From the NCBI GenBank assembly GCA_900175165.2, contig FWWN02000432.1, positions 124,001 through 188,000 on the forward strand: a DNA stretch of 64,000 nt, written 5' to 3'. A model generated the notes under the pieces. That model was given only the letters and a program-made list of their open reading frames with translations, was not told where the DNA came from and made no database searches. Each line of letters opens with the position of its first letter. The first letter of the stretch is position 1. Source of the stretch: Rhizomucor pusillus. Its lineage: Eukaryota > Mucoromycota > Mucoromycetes > Mucorales > Lichtheimiaceae. Made by a program: the position numbers and the translations under genes. Below are positions 46,958-58,388 of the stretch, one piece after another.

Positions 46958-48586
46958 TTGACCGACAACCAGCTCTCTCGTATCTTGGACGCAATAAAAA
47001 GCGTGAAAACGACCACCAACACATATCACATCAATCAAGCTGGCATTGTTGGCAACCCCCAAGGTCCTATCACAATCAACAACTCGGCAACTGCAACCAA
47101 TCCCTTGGAACAGCAGCAGCCAAGCCGAGCTTGCGTGGAGGACAGCTGATGGTACCCCTCGTACCGTTGAAGACGATCAGGACGCCATTGATGATTACGA
47201 CCAATTCTTGAAGAAGAAGAGCCCGATTACCTTGACCAGTACCTTCTTGATGACGATAATGATGGCCGTATCCCCAGTGATCTCACGATGGATTATCATC
47301 CGGGGCGCAAAAACGAATATTACCTTCAACATTACGATGATGACGATGACAACAGTAGCCTTGCCTTCCCGCACGATGATCAAGAGGTGGATGACCACGG
47401 GACAGCTGTTTCCAACGATGATGACAGGGACAATGACCACTGTGATGACAACCCCGGACACGACGATGACGAAGAAGATAGCCGTGGTGTCGTTGCTCAC
47501 GATGAACGTGCCCCTCCTTATGACGCGATTCCAAACAGCATCTGGATCATCACTGACGGCACGAACCTTGCCGAATTGTGCTATCGCTTCAAGGTCAACA
47601 CGCTCAAGTTGCGCAACCCGGTGGAACAGCTTTCGGATTTACGACATTTGGCCCTGCACGATATCTATCTTTTTGATACCATCAAACAGGCGTCGTCAGT
47701 CAGCAAGGACTGGGATATTGATGTACACAGGCAGGCTATGGCCTCCTTGTCTACCTATGGACATTAGCTTGGCCAAATATGACGATTGGATGACACCATT
47801 GACGACAGCAGCAACGCACCTTGTCCAAGCCATTGCCACAAAGAACATGGTCGAAATTCATACGATGCAAGCAATGATATAACTGTTGCCCGTCTTTGTT
47901 ACTAGCCCTCCCGATTATTCTATCGAAGACTCCTACGTTCACAACTGCATTGCGCCCATTTTGAAGCCTATCTTTGCCTATGTGCCACTCTTGCGCATTG
48001 AGTGGGCCAATGGCCATTTGAACAAGAAGAACAAGAAGGGCAACAAGGGCAAGAAGACGGTCAAGGTGAAGGGCCAGTCGAAGGACAAGGACAATAAGCC
48101 GACTTTGCTGCAAATATCAAAGCTCCTAATTCTTGGATCTCGGTGGTTGTGGGCGAATTCAAGCGACCTGGCTTTTCCCCGTGCTTTGAATCCGATCTCG
48201 TCAAAATTGGAAAGGAGATGCGCACCATGCTGAATGATCTCATTCGCCTCGGTGTCCCCAGCCCTTCGGTGGGAGGCATCTTGATCCAAGGCCGCCAAAT
48301 CACCACCTTCCAATTGGACATCATTGCCCCCAAGCTGTATAGGATGGTCAAACTATGCGAATTGGTCATGTTTGACACCCTTGACCAAATTGTTTCCCTT
48401 CCGGCCATCGTTTCGCGAGTGTCGCAAGTCAAGCAGATTGCCATGGATACCGCTGGAAAGGTGCAGACCTTAATGAGTGAACGCAATACCAAGATGAAAA
48501 GGATCCGGCCATCCCATCAACGATCTTGGCTCTCTGAAGGTGGATACATTTTGCGCAAACGAAGCTCACCCAATGATGATGAATGA
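46958..48586 (+). pseudogene. Broken Mucoromycota-type PD-(D/E)XK protein gene
   Basis: Coding text alternates between two frames over 1.6 kb: MTDNQLSRILDAIKSVKTTT, DGTPRTVEDDQDAIDDYDQF, a long acidic Asp run (47300-47480), IWIITDGTNLAELCYRFKVN, LRHLALHDIYLFDTI, SLAKYDDWMTPLTTAATHLV, SYVHNCIAPILKPIFAYV, RIEWANGHLNKKNKK. Near 48100 one base is missing; across it one reads KPDFAANI...ISVVVGEFKRPGF, a clear PD...ExK pair, followed by GKEMRTMLNDLIRLGVPSPS. At least four frameshifts and an in-frame TAA at 47880 are seen, so it is a pseudogene. The order matches a large family of Mucoralean hypothetical proteins as I remember them. A role in nuclease activity is inferred from the motif only. Confidence 0.7.
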
Positions 48587-48755
48587 GTAATTGAAATATC
48601 TGTGGCAGTCTTCGGTATGTGAGTACTTGGCCTTTTCCCTTCATTGTTTTACGACCTCATCGCATTCATTCATCTCATTCCCTAGTTGTATATATCTTTT
48701 GTGAATACCTATTAAATTCGAGTTTTTTTTTTACTTCATACGCATATATACTTCC
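48587..48755. other. Short spacer before Tc1/mariner element
   Basis: Between the pseudogene and the left end of the transposon. T-rich; contains AGTTTTTTTTTT at 48721-48732. No feature seen. Confidence 0.5.
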
Positions 48756-50256
48756 TAGTGGCAAAGTGTTGGATAATACTGAAAAAGAACATCATAGTTG
48801 CTCTCTTTTACGACACTCATCTAAGCATCTATAAGAATGAGAAACAAAACCTTCGAAATCACTCAACCTTAAGCTATTGGATGCTTCACTGATTCGTGTC
48901 ATCAACGTCTCGCTTTCCAAGTACCTGTTGCGCTTAACTTTGCTCTCGACAACTGACCAAAACTGCTCAATAGGATTGAGTTCAGGCGAGTATGATGGAA
49001 GATAGGCACATCGATATCCTCGAGACTCGATATATTTAGAGATTTCTTCGGCCTTATGAATAGGAGCATTATCCATGACCAAATAATGGCCCTTCATCTG
49101 CTCAAATTTGTCCATCTCATCCAATGTAGCCTTCAGGAAGCTAAGATAATGACTAGTTACAGTTCCCTTACTTATAGTTTCAGAATGACCTGCACGCTTT
49201 CTTTTCTTGGACAGTGCCTGTGGAAGTCTCAGGCTGCATTTAATCACGCCAGACGCAGAGATTGCACCCAAGGTAGTAGTCGTTTTTGCTCTTGTTTTTG
49301 GCACAGTAACGACTGCAGAGGAGCCTTTTTTTGACCATGCCATGCTGCGTTGCATGTTAATATGAAAGGCAGATTCATCAAGAAAGACACAGTTTTTTCT
49401 AAAGTCGATATCGGTCATGTCTCATCTGCGCACCCAGTCAAGGCGCTCTTGGATCTTAGCCTCGCTATTTTTGTCTACAGGCTGAAACCGAGCTTTTTTC
49501 AATGTTAAGTTGCATTCATTCTTCACAAACCGATAAAGCGTCGTTTTGGATACTTTGAGTCCCCAAAATATTTGAAGTAGTCGCTCCATCAACTGTTCTA
49601 GTACAATCGACGGATTTTCATCAACGCACTCTAAAATAACTTTCTTATGCTCTTCATTAAGGATGCGCGGACGACCACTGTTTTTACGCTTTTTAAAAAT
49701 AATGTCAGGGTCCTTTTCATACCGTACCGCCCATCTTTGTGCTGAGCGAACATGTATTCCTAACTGCTTTGCAGCAGCTGACGCACTTAAAACCTTCTCA
49801 AACATCAGTTTGAAAAATCTAACTTTATCTTGATCAGTGTATGTGGTGTATGCACGCTTAGGGGTCGTTTCTTTCATGCGGATATCAGTGTCGGTTGGCT
49901 CATGGACATGCGTAGCAACAAACTCACAGTTACGTTCGCTTGCCAAAGTGTGCAAATAGTCAGTATGAGAACTAATGGTCTGAAGAGCGTACACTTCCTC
50001 ATCAATGACATAATCCATGGGCTCAGGGCAGCCATGCTCGTCAACGACATGGCCCCGTCCATCTTCATAAAAAATGTGTGGAAAAGAAAAAAAAAAAGGC
50101 TCAAAAGTTGATGTGTTAATAGAGATAAATTTGCCAAGCTTTCTTGTAAAGATATCTGCGCAAACACGACTTCTATTTTGATCCACCTGCGACTTCAGAA
50201 CTAACGCGGGGCTACTTTGATTTTGGGAAAGAGTGTATCAAAAGTGCAGTCACTGT
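48756..50256 (-). mobile_element. Tc1/mariner-like DNA transposon
   Basis: A ~1.5-kb unit around one transposase frame. Possible degenerate ends: the left side starts AGTGGCAAAGTGTTGGATA at 48757 and the right side, read inward on the minus strand from 50255, starts CAGTGACTGCACTTTTGATA. The two share AGTG and a TTxGATA core in matching positions, and Tc1-type ends begin CAGTG. The match is weak and no TA target-site duplication is certain, so the exact boundaries are uncertain. Confidence 0.55.
48792..50186 (-). pseudogene. Tc1-type DD34E transposase, one in-frame stop
   Basis: On the minus strand from 50186 to 48792 the reading frame is open except for TGA at 49424-49422. The first part has paired helix-turn-helix regions (SASAAAKQLGIHVRSAQRWA and VSKTTLYRFVKNECN) with the linker GRPRI, and ends RLDWVRR before the stop. 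The second part has the catalytic triad: VFLDESAFHINM, YLVMDNAPIHKAEEI and SYSPELNPIEQFW. Exactly 34 residues separate the second D and the E, so it is DD34E. In related transposases a Trp follows RLDWVRR, so a TGG to TGA change is the simplest explanation. The frame past the stop is otherwise intact, which points to recent inactivation. Confidence 0.9.
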
Positions 50257-51234
50257 CAAATAAAAGCCTTGGATGTTCGGAGCAGTATACTCCTTTTTAT
50301 ATCTTACCGCGTTTGATCACTATCTCAAAGTAATCACTTGAAAAGTTTGCAGCATGGTATCATAACAAGCAGGAAGTCGTGTAATCGGCGATTACCATAC
50401 TCTTCTTCACGCATAACACCGCGCCAACAAGCGGATCTAGGTGCTGCTCTCCGGAATAAGGGCATTGATAAATACCGGCTCAATGTTGTAAATGATGTTA
50501 GCGACTTTGAACTATTGTCAAGATCGTAGATTTTTCCAGAACGAATAGAAAATATATTCATTGTAAACAATGACAGAGCACACGTTTACTCAACCGAGGC
50601 GTTTTCTCCGGATTCGGTTCGCATTTTATGCAGATGGCATATCAAGCAGCACCCTCGTGCCAACGTCTGTGGATGCTTCAAGTCCACATCCAATGGAATT
50701 GATGAACTGTTGGTAAACTTACAAAAGAGATGTTTTGGTCAGAAGCAAGAGACGGCAAAGTCTGCACGTACGTGATCGAAGTTTCCAGCGCGGCTTCTGG
50801 AGTCTTTTTTCTTGAAAACACGCTTTCTTTGACAATATTCGCAAATGGCGTTGCATTCTATGGATGTGTCTGTATGGATTCTATGGCTTCTATGGTTTCC
50901 ATAAGGGCTTTCAGATCGATTCTGTCTCAATCGTGCTTTTTCCTGTCCCTATGTATTGTAGAATACACGATAGTTTTAAACTTCGGTATTAATATCTTAT
51001 GATGACGGCGACTACATCACAATGGCTTATATCTACTTACATTGACTGTGCTATATATGATCTTCGAAAACAAACAATACTGAGTAGGGCACTAAATCTC
51101 CCGCTAATCCATTATGCTCCTCCCAGCACAAGTAAAAGTCCTTAAGCTTCGCTGTTGATAGGAGATAGATTGTATTTAATATAACTGAGTCTCTAAATAA
51201 TGACATACTATGCTCTTGAAATAACCCTATTACA
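50257..51234. other. Intergenic, 1 kb, downstream of RNase T2
   Basis: No supported gene on either strand. A 90-codon plus-strand ORF (50730-51002) lacks a family pattern. Mostly A/T-rich spacer. Confidence 0.55.
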
Positions 51235-52262
51235 TTATTTAGTAGGGTATTCGGTGTTGCCGGAGCAGCTCGAGCCAGATGTAGCATCGGTGGGGACATA
51301 TTCTCCGTTGCCCTTGACGTAAAAGTAAAGCCAGATTTCTTCAATCTGACCATCTTTACAGGTAACCTTGGGGGTGGCACCGGTGGCAGCGCTGATTGCC
51401 TGTTCGATGTCGGATACAGAATAGCTATCTCCAGGCGTGATACTAGCATCCTTGAGTATAGAGTACAGGTCGTAATTGCTGCGAAGATCGAGTGCCTTTC
51501 CGAAGTAATCATAAACATCCTGATACTTGGTGTAATCAGAGCCGTAGCACTCAGGATCGTAAGTGGTAACACATGTGCCTATTTTCCATCCCGACAATTT
51601 AGTAATAATCTACCAAAAGTCCATATGTAATTGGAGCCATTGGCTTTTTCCTACCATGTTTGTTCCACTCATGGGTCCAGAAATCAGAATTGGAGCCCGA
51701 GTAGGATGGCCAGTAAGTGTTCATCTCGTCGTAAAGTGACGAATTCCCGTCTTGGATAATGGAGCCAACGTTGTCATAATTGCGAGATGAATCGCAACCA
51801 CTGTCACCATTGCCTGGAATGCCTCCGTCACAGGTATCTGACCATAATCCATGTAAACTACGTTTCCAGAGTATCAGCTTTGAACTGTCCTTTTGAGCTT
51901 AGTATTATCAAGTACTCACGTCCACGCTGTAGAAGGTCCGTATCCAGGAATCCACTTGAAAAGGAATTAGCCTTCAACTTTTGAAAAGAATGCTTCCTAT
52001 TCCTACCTGCTGCACAAGCAGCATCAAGCCATACTTTGGAACGCAGCAAGAATCAGAGCTCGAACTCGAAGAGCTGCAAGAAACGGCATCAACTATGTAC
52101 ATTGTAAATTCGACGGCGTCACTTTTGTGTAATCCCTTGAAGACCGATGTCCAGCTTTAGCTTACCGGTGCAACTAGCTGCTTCTCGAGGATGCAGCACT
52201 GTTGCGGCATCACAGATAGCTGCGAGAGCAAGGAGGGCAGTAGCACCGAAAAGACTTTTCAT
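51235..52262 (-). CDS. Secreted T2-family ribonuclease (RNase Rh-like)
   Basis: Five exons on the minus strand (52262-52166, 52092-52007, 51954-51920, 51857-51655, 51578-51235) give 254 residues. A signal peptide is clear at residues 1-19 (MKSLFGATALLALAAICDA). The two T2 active-site motifs are present: HGLWSDTCDGG (CAS I, usually HGLWPD) and FWTHEWNKHGTCV (CAS II, with catalytic Glu and His and the conserved Lys). Many Cys fit the RNase Rh disulfide pattern. The C-terminus ends TEYPTK as in RNase Rh of Rhizopus. The enzyme cleaves single-stranded RNA without base preference, outside the cell or in vacuoles, mainly for phosphate and nucleotide scavenging. Pro to Ser in CAS I is the only oddity. 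Exon 3 is only 35 nt. Confidence 0.95.
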
Positions 52263-53705
52263 TTAGTTTGTAAAAAGGGACGAAAGAAGGTTTGCAAAAT
52301 GAAAAAAAAATATGGAACTATGGCGGCTGTGTCGGCTATTTTATACCTTGCAGTCGATCGTCACAACGTTTTGAAAGGCGTGTCACAGACATGGTACCTG
52401 ATTTGCGCGCTTATCGGCGAATGTCGTACAGCATGATGAAGTGCTCTGGTAATTAAAGTTCTTCCCTCATTTCGAAACCGACACGGTTCAAATTTGTGCG
52501 ATTTACGCCTGCATTAGGAAGGCGCAACTAAATTAGGAAGACAAATTCTTTGGCGGTCGCTACGCTCCCTGCACTTGGCTCGTTGCGCTCGTCCCCCCAA
52601 CCGAAAGGTTTCAGTGAACTAAAATGATAACCTCGCTTGGCCTTCATAAACCTCCATTCTCTGGCGGTTTTGCATCCGCTTTGCTACTGCAAGCACAGCG
52701 GCGTCTAATTCCTGTTTATCCGGACCGGCGCTCGACGGGGAATAGACTCTTGATTTGGTGTTGCCGCTCTTTCGTCGCCCCGCACATACGCCCCGGCATT
52801 TTCGCCTTAGTTCATAACAGTAGCGTTCACCTCTTTATCTCTTGAAAGTGTTGCAGCGCTCCTTCCTCGCGATGCGCTTCGCGCAAAGACAAAGATGCTG
52901 GATATCCAAAAGCTTTCGAGTCCCAATCCTCAGATTAGTGTCTGTTCTGTCTGCCAACCCCCAAAAGTGAACATTAATTTTGTAGCCCATGTCGTGTTAT
53001 ACACTCTTCCATCCAACGCGTATGGAACCTGTATTAATTTTTTAACTACAGTTTTCCATAAAAAAAAAAAACCAACGCTCCATTCACTCCTCAAGTCGCA
53101 CAGCCTCCAGAAAAAGGTGTCTCCACAGCGAACTTTTTGAACATGGGGGCGCCAAAACGCCAATGATAGAGGAGAAAAGTGTTCCAAATGTGGGATTTTA
53201 GGGCTTAAAGAGGAAGAATGCACGTGTTATTTCTTACAAAGGGTGTGTTAAGCGACTAGCGTTTAGTGAGAGAGAGTGTGTTTAGTGATAAGAAAATGTA
53301 GCGTAGTATATAGAAGTAAAATTGATCGTTCTTGAACCATGGGCCAGCTATTCGAGATCAGCAGACAAGACACGTATAATCCAAAAGAGTCCATAAGATG
53401 GTTTGAATGAATGCATCGTATCGCCGCCGATTGCCGTTGATCCACCAACGAAAAAAATGGATGAGCCAATGTCACCCTCTTTTCACATCAATAATAGTAT
53501 GCTTACCATGCCTTCGGTCATCATCTTCCTACTCCATTGTTCCAAGTTAAGTTTCCATAGAATACCATGCTGCCGAAAACTGGTCACCATCCCACTTGTA
53601 GTTTCTAATAGAAAAGACATCAAGCGGAACGGATTGGTTTGATTGGTTTTCTTTCTCTATCTTTGTTATATCCTTTTTACATATACCACCCTGCGCTTCC
53701 TCAAT
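52263..53705. other. Intergenic with GC-rich palindromic repeats
   Basis: 1.4 kb without a supported gene. The first ~200 bp should be the RNase promoter. At 52550-52600 and 52865-52890 there are GC-rich, near-palindromic words (CGGTCGCTACGCTCC, GGCTCGTTGCGCTCG, CGCGATGCGCTTCGCG) that stand out from the A/T-rich surroundings. The second matches, inverted, text at the right edge of the window (63978-63997). A poly-A run of 12 is at 53059-53070. Confidence 0.5.
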
Positions 53706-56013
53706 ATGTCTTACTTTTCTCGCACAAAGGTTGAAAATTGGAGCCTAGAGGCTGCCTTACGTTTTTATGAAGATTTGGCCAAAGAAAGTGGAAATACACC
53801 TTTGCAACTGGTAACAGAACAGCTTACCAAGTTATCGGATTCAAGCAACACCCTGGGTAACCAGCGTGCAACAGCGGCGAACCTTTTGAACACCCTCACG
53901 GTAAGCTGAAATGAATAATGACACTGCTACGGGTGTTAACAATCAAGTTTCTCTTTTCTTTCCTTTTTTTGCATAGGATGGCACTATGGCAAAGATTGGC
54001 AATGTTACCTATGGAGTGCAAGCTATCGGTGTTGCTGGAAATTGTGAAATCCATCAGTCTTTTCTCACGGACCATCAACAACAACATCAACATGAAGACG
54101 AAACAAGTGCAGAAGTGGAGCAACAAAGTCAACAGGTAGGTGCAATTTTTGTGTATCTCTTGTCAAACATTGGCAATGTGCTAATGTCGTTTTTTCTTTT
54201 GACATGTAATAGGAAGCTGAAGGCGACGGCCGACAACCTCGACGGCATAAACTGGATGACATTTCCGTTGATTTCAAGGTGCCAAGGAATCATGATCGCT
54301 ACGTTGTCAATGGTGTGGATATCTCCATGATGTTTTACAGCTTTCAACTTCACATCAAGGATTTGATCAAAAACAACCGCTTATGTGTAGAAACGCATGT
54401 TCATCATATACTGTAAGTGACGTGAAGTGAAAAAAGGGGAATATATAGCCATTACTAAATCATATACATTTCCTGTAGTGCCGTGTCCTCCATTCTGTTA
54501 ATCAAACCGAAATGTCTAGATGATGATCTCAAACAGTTTATTAACCTGTCGTCAACCAACTTAGTTGTCAATGACCTTCGTCAAAGAATGGGACTTGGAC
54601 AAATATTCATTCAATGCTGACGTGGTGCCAAAAATGATAAGAATCGGAGGTCATCCAAGCACACTATGATCTAGGGCGCCCTGTTGTCGGCTGGATGTCT
54701 CTATGCCTTTCCAACTTCTACGTGGATATCCATGTCTTGGACGTCGAAAAAATCCCGAGACGTCTCCCCCCCCCCGAGTAGAACATCAGGAAAGATTCCC
54801 TCCGACGCTACGCCTCCTAAACGTCTTCCAATGGATTATAGACCAACTCGTTTAAAAGGTTGGCCGTCGATCCGGCGGGGAAGTCATAGATCGACCATCC
54901 ACGGACGAATCCTTGGATATGGACGACCTCCATCATTAATGTAAGTCGCATGAAATCATATACACTATCGAATAAATAGTTGTTGACTTCTTCTTTTTTC
55001 TATCTTTAGGACGTACGAAAAACAAGATCGATCGACTGGACGCCGCAATACAAGTCTTATCTATGAAATCATGCGCAACAAAACATGAAGCAAGAATCAT
55101 TTTATCTATCGCTAACATGTAAGTACATTCAATATATATATATATATATATATATATGTCTGTGGAAATCGGATGTATAGACTAATCGTATTGCTGTAGG
55201 CTCACCAAGCTACCAGAAGACGCAATGATGGGCGATCTCATGGAGATGGAACTTATTACACGATATATTGATCCTGCGTTACAACCCTTATTTGATGATC
55301 TCGAGAATAATATTATGTTCCGTTGGTAAGTTATATCTTATCAATATTTTCATTGTTTCTCGTTTGTGTACTCACTTGTGTATCAACATCATAGGACGAA
55401 CATGAATATTTGGAGTCCACAAAAGGAAGCAGCATGTCCATCAGACAGCGTAGGCCAGACTCCTCAATCAGCGCATTGGATGGTGTCCATCTCGGCAGTA
55501 CTCTTGGGTACGGGGAAGTAAAGTGTTACGGCCAATCCAAGAACAACTATGTCATCGCCAAGGATCTGATTCGACTGGGGGTATTCAGCAAGAATAGCAT
55601 CGATATTGGCAAGCTGGAAGGCGTGTTGACATTCCAGACCATTGGTAAGTAAAAAGACTCATACAAGATACTCGTTAATAACCATTTTCTACTTTTGATA
55701 ATGCATATAGGTCGCCAAGTAACCTTCTATATCACCAAACTGCTTCATGATGGATTGATTGTATGTGATGATGGAAATCGGTCGTATTGAAGTACCTGGT
55801 TCTCTTCGTGATTTGGTTTCCTAAGTGGTTCATCTGGATAATCTCCTCGATGTAGTACATGTTTTTTACAACGAATGCATCCCTGCAAAGGTGGAAGGAG
55901 AAGCAATGATCAAGACTAGGAAACGGTCGACACCTACGACGCCCGAAATGGACCGATTTGTAGAATCATCAAGGGACAGAAAACGACGATGCATTACATC
56001 ATATTATACTTGA
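53706..56013 (+). pseudogene. Broken PD-(D/E)XK protein gene with GYGEVK motif
   Basis: Exons still detectable: 53706-53900, 53977-54135, 54213-54412, 54479-54617 (first four splice cleanly), then decayed text 54620-54940, and segments near 55011-55119, 55200-55325, 55395-55645 and 55711-55820. The second half reads MLTKLPEDAMMGDLMEMELI, RRPDSSISALDG, LGYGEVK, KDLIRLGVFSKNSIDIGKLE, FQTIGRQVTFYITKLLHDG and VVHLDNLLDVVHVFY. RPD...GYGEVK fits a PD-(D/E)XK nuclease pair. Frameshifts occur near 54600-54700, 55410 and 55768, and an in-frame TAA breaks DLVS|VVHLD at about 55820. It is a third, distinct relative of this kind in the window. Function is inferred from motif only. Confidence 0.68.
55132..55157 (+). 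repeat. (AT)13 microsatellite
   Basis: Thirteen AT dinucleotides directly downstream of a GTAAGT splice donor, within an intron of the pseudogene. Probably length-variable. Confidence 0.95.
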
Positions 56014-56705
56014 CTTGATTAGCCATTCATGTATCCTCATCATCATCAACAACATCGTCATTACTATCTTCACATTCTCACGTTGCGCCCACATGTATAT
56101 ATTTATATACTTTATTTCCATCTATAAATAAGTTGTGGTATTTCGAATGAGATTATTCATTGAACTTTTTCACATTGTATCGAATCATTGGATAAGAAAA
56201 CGAATTTGAACCGTGGAAAAACTGTGATAACTGTCCGCTTTGGATGGACTGGCGATTGTTAAGACTGCAAAGGTCTGTGCCACTTTTACGCCGATCCTGT
56301 CTCTATCCGTAATTAATTCAGTCTCCGAAATTGCGAGCGAGCGATAGGCAAAAGTACTGTATGTTGCTGCAATAAAATGTGACTGGCTGGGACGAAATTG
56401 TATTATGTGCAGATTGCATTGATTATGATATTCGAAAGCATGGAAATGTCGAGCTAGTTCTGGAGAACAAAATATAGCATAATCTAGTGCAAAACATGGC
56501 AATAAATTTACTTTTTCAGCCTAGTGTATGGAAAAAGGCGACGGACGTTCCACACATATGAACGAATTTGAGAAACAACAAATGTATTACAGGTTATCGA
56601 ACAACAACCCCAATCAGCTTTTGAAATAAACGAACGTGTGAAATGAACGAACGTGGATGCTGATAGAATGGGAAAAAGAGCGAAGAATCAAAAGTGGGTA
56701 TAGTA
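56014..56705. other. Intergenic between pseudogene and F-box/WD40 gene
   Basis: 692 bp holding the converging 3' ends. The word CGAACGTGTGAAATGAACGAACGTGG at 56631-56656 contains a short tandem GAACGTG. No ORF with family pattern. Confidence 0.55.
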
Positions 56706-58388
56706 TTATGCAGAGAGTAAATCAAAATGATGAAGCTCGATGACTGTATCTGGAGACGCATGGTTAGATTGCGATGGTAATTGATAGACGATTGCCGCCT
56801 TGGTATCCGTGAATTGAAGCTTCCAAATGACGGTAGATGTTAGATCCGAGAATGTACGTATTAAAGACCCTGTCTCCAAATCCCATAGTTTGACTACTCC
56901 GTCGTTCCCTCCACTCAAAATTCGTTTACAATCGACTTGGAAGCAAGAGATTGAATTATCATGCGCAGAAATCCGATGCCTGCATGCGTATCGCTGTAAA
57001 TCCCAAACACGCAGGCACCCATCAGCACCTGCACTGACCAGCAGCGGGGGAGAATCGATAGGTGACAAAAGTTGCACGTGGCCTACCAACGAAGTGTGGC
57101 CTTGCAGAAGAGCTAAACATTGTCCGGTAATCGGAGACCATACTCGAACCGTCCAATCCAAAGATCCGGTCGCAACGTGCGTCCCATCGTAAGCAATAGA
57201 ATATACTTGGCAGTGGTGGCCCGTAAAAACATGAAGGCATCTTCCAGTTTGCATATCCCACAATCGAGCTGTTGCGTCGTACGATCCAGTTGCTACTTGA
57301 TTGTCATGTACGTCAAGACATCGCACACTCGCTTGGTGTCCGATACACAAATGCTTTGATATGCCGTGCTCAATATCCCAAATCCTCATGGTCGTGTCCC
57401 GTGAGCCAGTCACTGCAAGTTTTGCGTCTGTTGATACTTTTAGGCATCGAACAGTCGAAGTGTGCCCATGGAGAGTGTGCAGTAATTGACCACTATCCAA
57501 ATTCCACACCAGTACAGCCCTAGCCTGCTGTTTAGAAAGTCATTTCTCGTATCTCTATCTTGGTCCTTATACTCACCTATCGCAGCCACCAGAAACCAAT
57601 ATGCGTGCTCCGTCGATTTTCCGTATCGCAAATTGCAGTGCCCACACACCTCCATCATGTCCCCGAAGCGAGCGGAGATGCTCCCCTGTGACACTGCTGA
57701 ATACATCAACGACGCTGTTGTCGCAGCCGACAACGATGTACTGCTCATCTATCTGTAGACTCGTGACGATCGCTTGACCGATTGAATTAGGACACTGAAT
57801 AATACGTCCTGTACCCTGTCTCCATGCGACATCGGTGTTATACTTCCGCCAGAAATAGTCGCGATACGATTCTCGTTGAATGCGCTGTTGTACGTAATGT
57901 TGCCAAGTCGGACTGGATGGGCAGTTTAGGATGGAGGAGAGCCGTCTATACCGATGCTTCATGCAAAGCGATTTCCAGGTCGCTTCATCCTTCAAGAGTG
58001 CATTCCAAAACTTGGAGACGCGGCTAGCATTGGCCAGGTCTCGTGGATCGTCAATGTATGAAATAACGTGCAACGATAACTCGATGGGTAGCTCCTTTAA
58101 AAAGTCGATTTTGAGCCTCGATCCAGCTAGGTTGTACACAAAAGCGAGTATATCGTTGTCACATCGATCGATAAGTTCATTAAGTAACAAGCGTTTCTGA
58201 TGCGACGGCAAGTGTTCAAAACAGGTGGCTACCCGTTCCACATCATCGTAACTCAGGTTTGGGTCGGTTATGGAAAGACCGATGTATGTCGAGCGTAGCC
58301 GTTGCGAAGGACGGATTTTGTTGAAGCCACTAGTAGGTGGAGGCGTTGCTGGAGGTGTGTGATCTTCAGGCACCCCAAAGTAGTCCAT
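56706..58388 (-). CDS. F-box and WD40-repeat protein (Cdc4/Fbw7-like)
   Basis: Two exons on the minus strand (58388-57577, 57519-56706) give 541 residues. A short Pro-rich N-terminus leads to a dimerisation-like helix, then an F-box at ~145-195 (LKELPIELSLHVISYIDDPR, ASRVSKFWNALLKDEATWK) and seven WD40 blades to the end (for example GHTSTVRCLKVS, SRDTTMRIWDI, GHQASVRCLDVH, SYDATARLWDMQTGRCLHV, SLDWTVRVWSP, GADGCLRVWDLQ, GNDGVVKLWDLETG). This is the architecture of SCF substrate receptors Cdc4/Pop1/Fbw7, which deliver phosphorylated proteins for ubiquitylation. Whether the phosphodegron Arg residues are all present was not checked, and a MET30 or Fbxw7-type target set cannot be assigned. Start at 58388 avoids an upstream poly-Phe stretch. 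Confidence 0.9.

Noticed and set aside
47195..47534. Antisense ORFs rich in Val/Ile or His at 47.2-47.5 kb
   Set aside because: They are reverse readings of the GAT/GAC-rich acidic run of the PD-(D/E)XK pseudogene.
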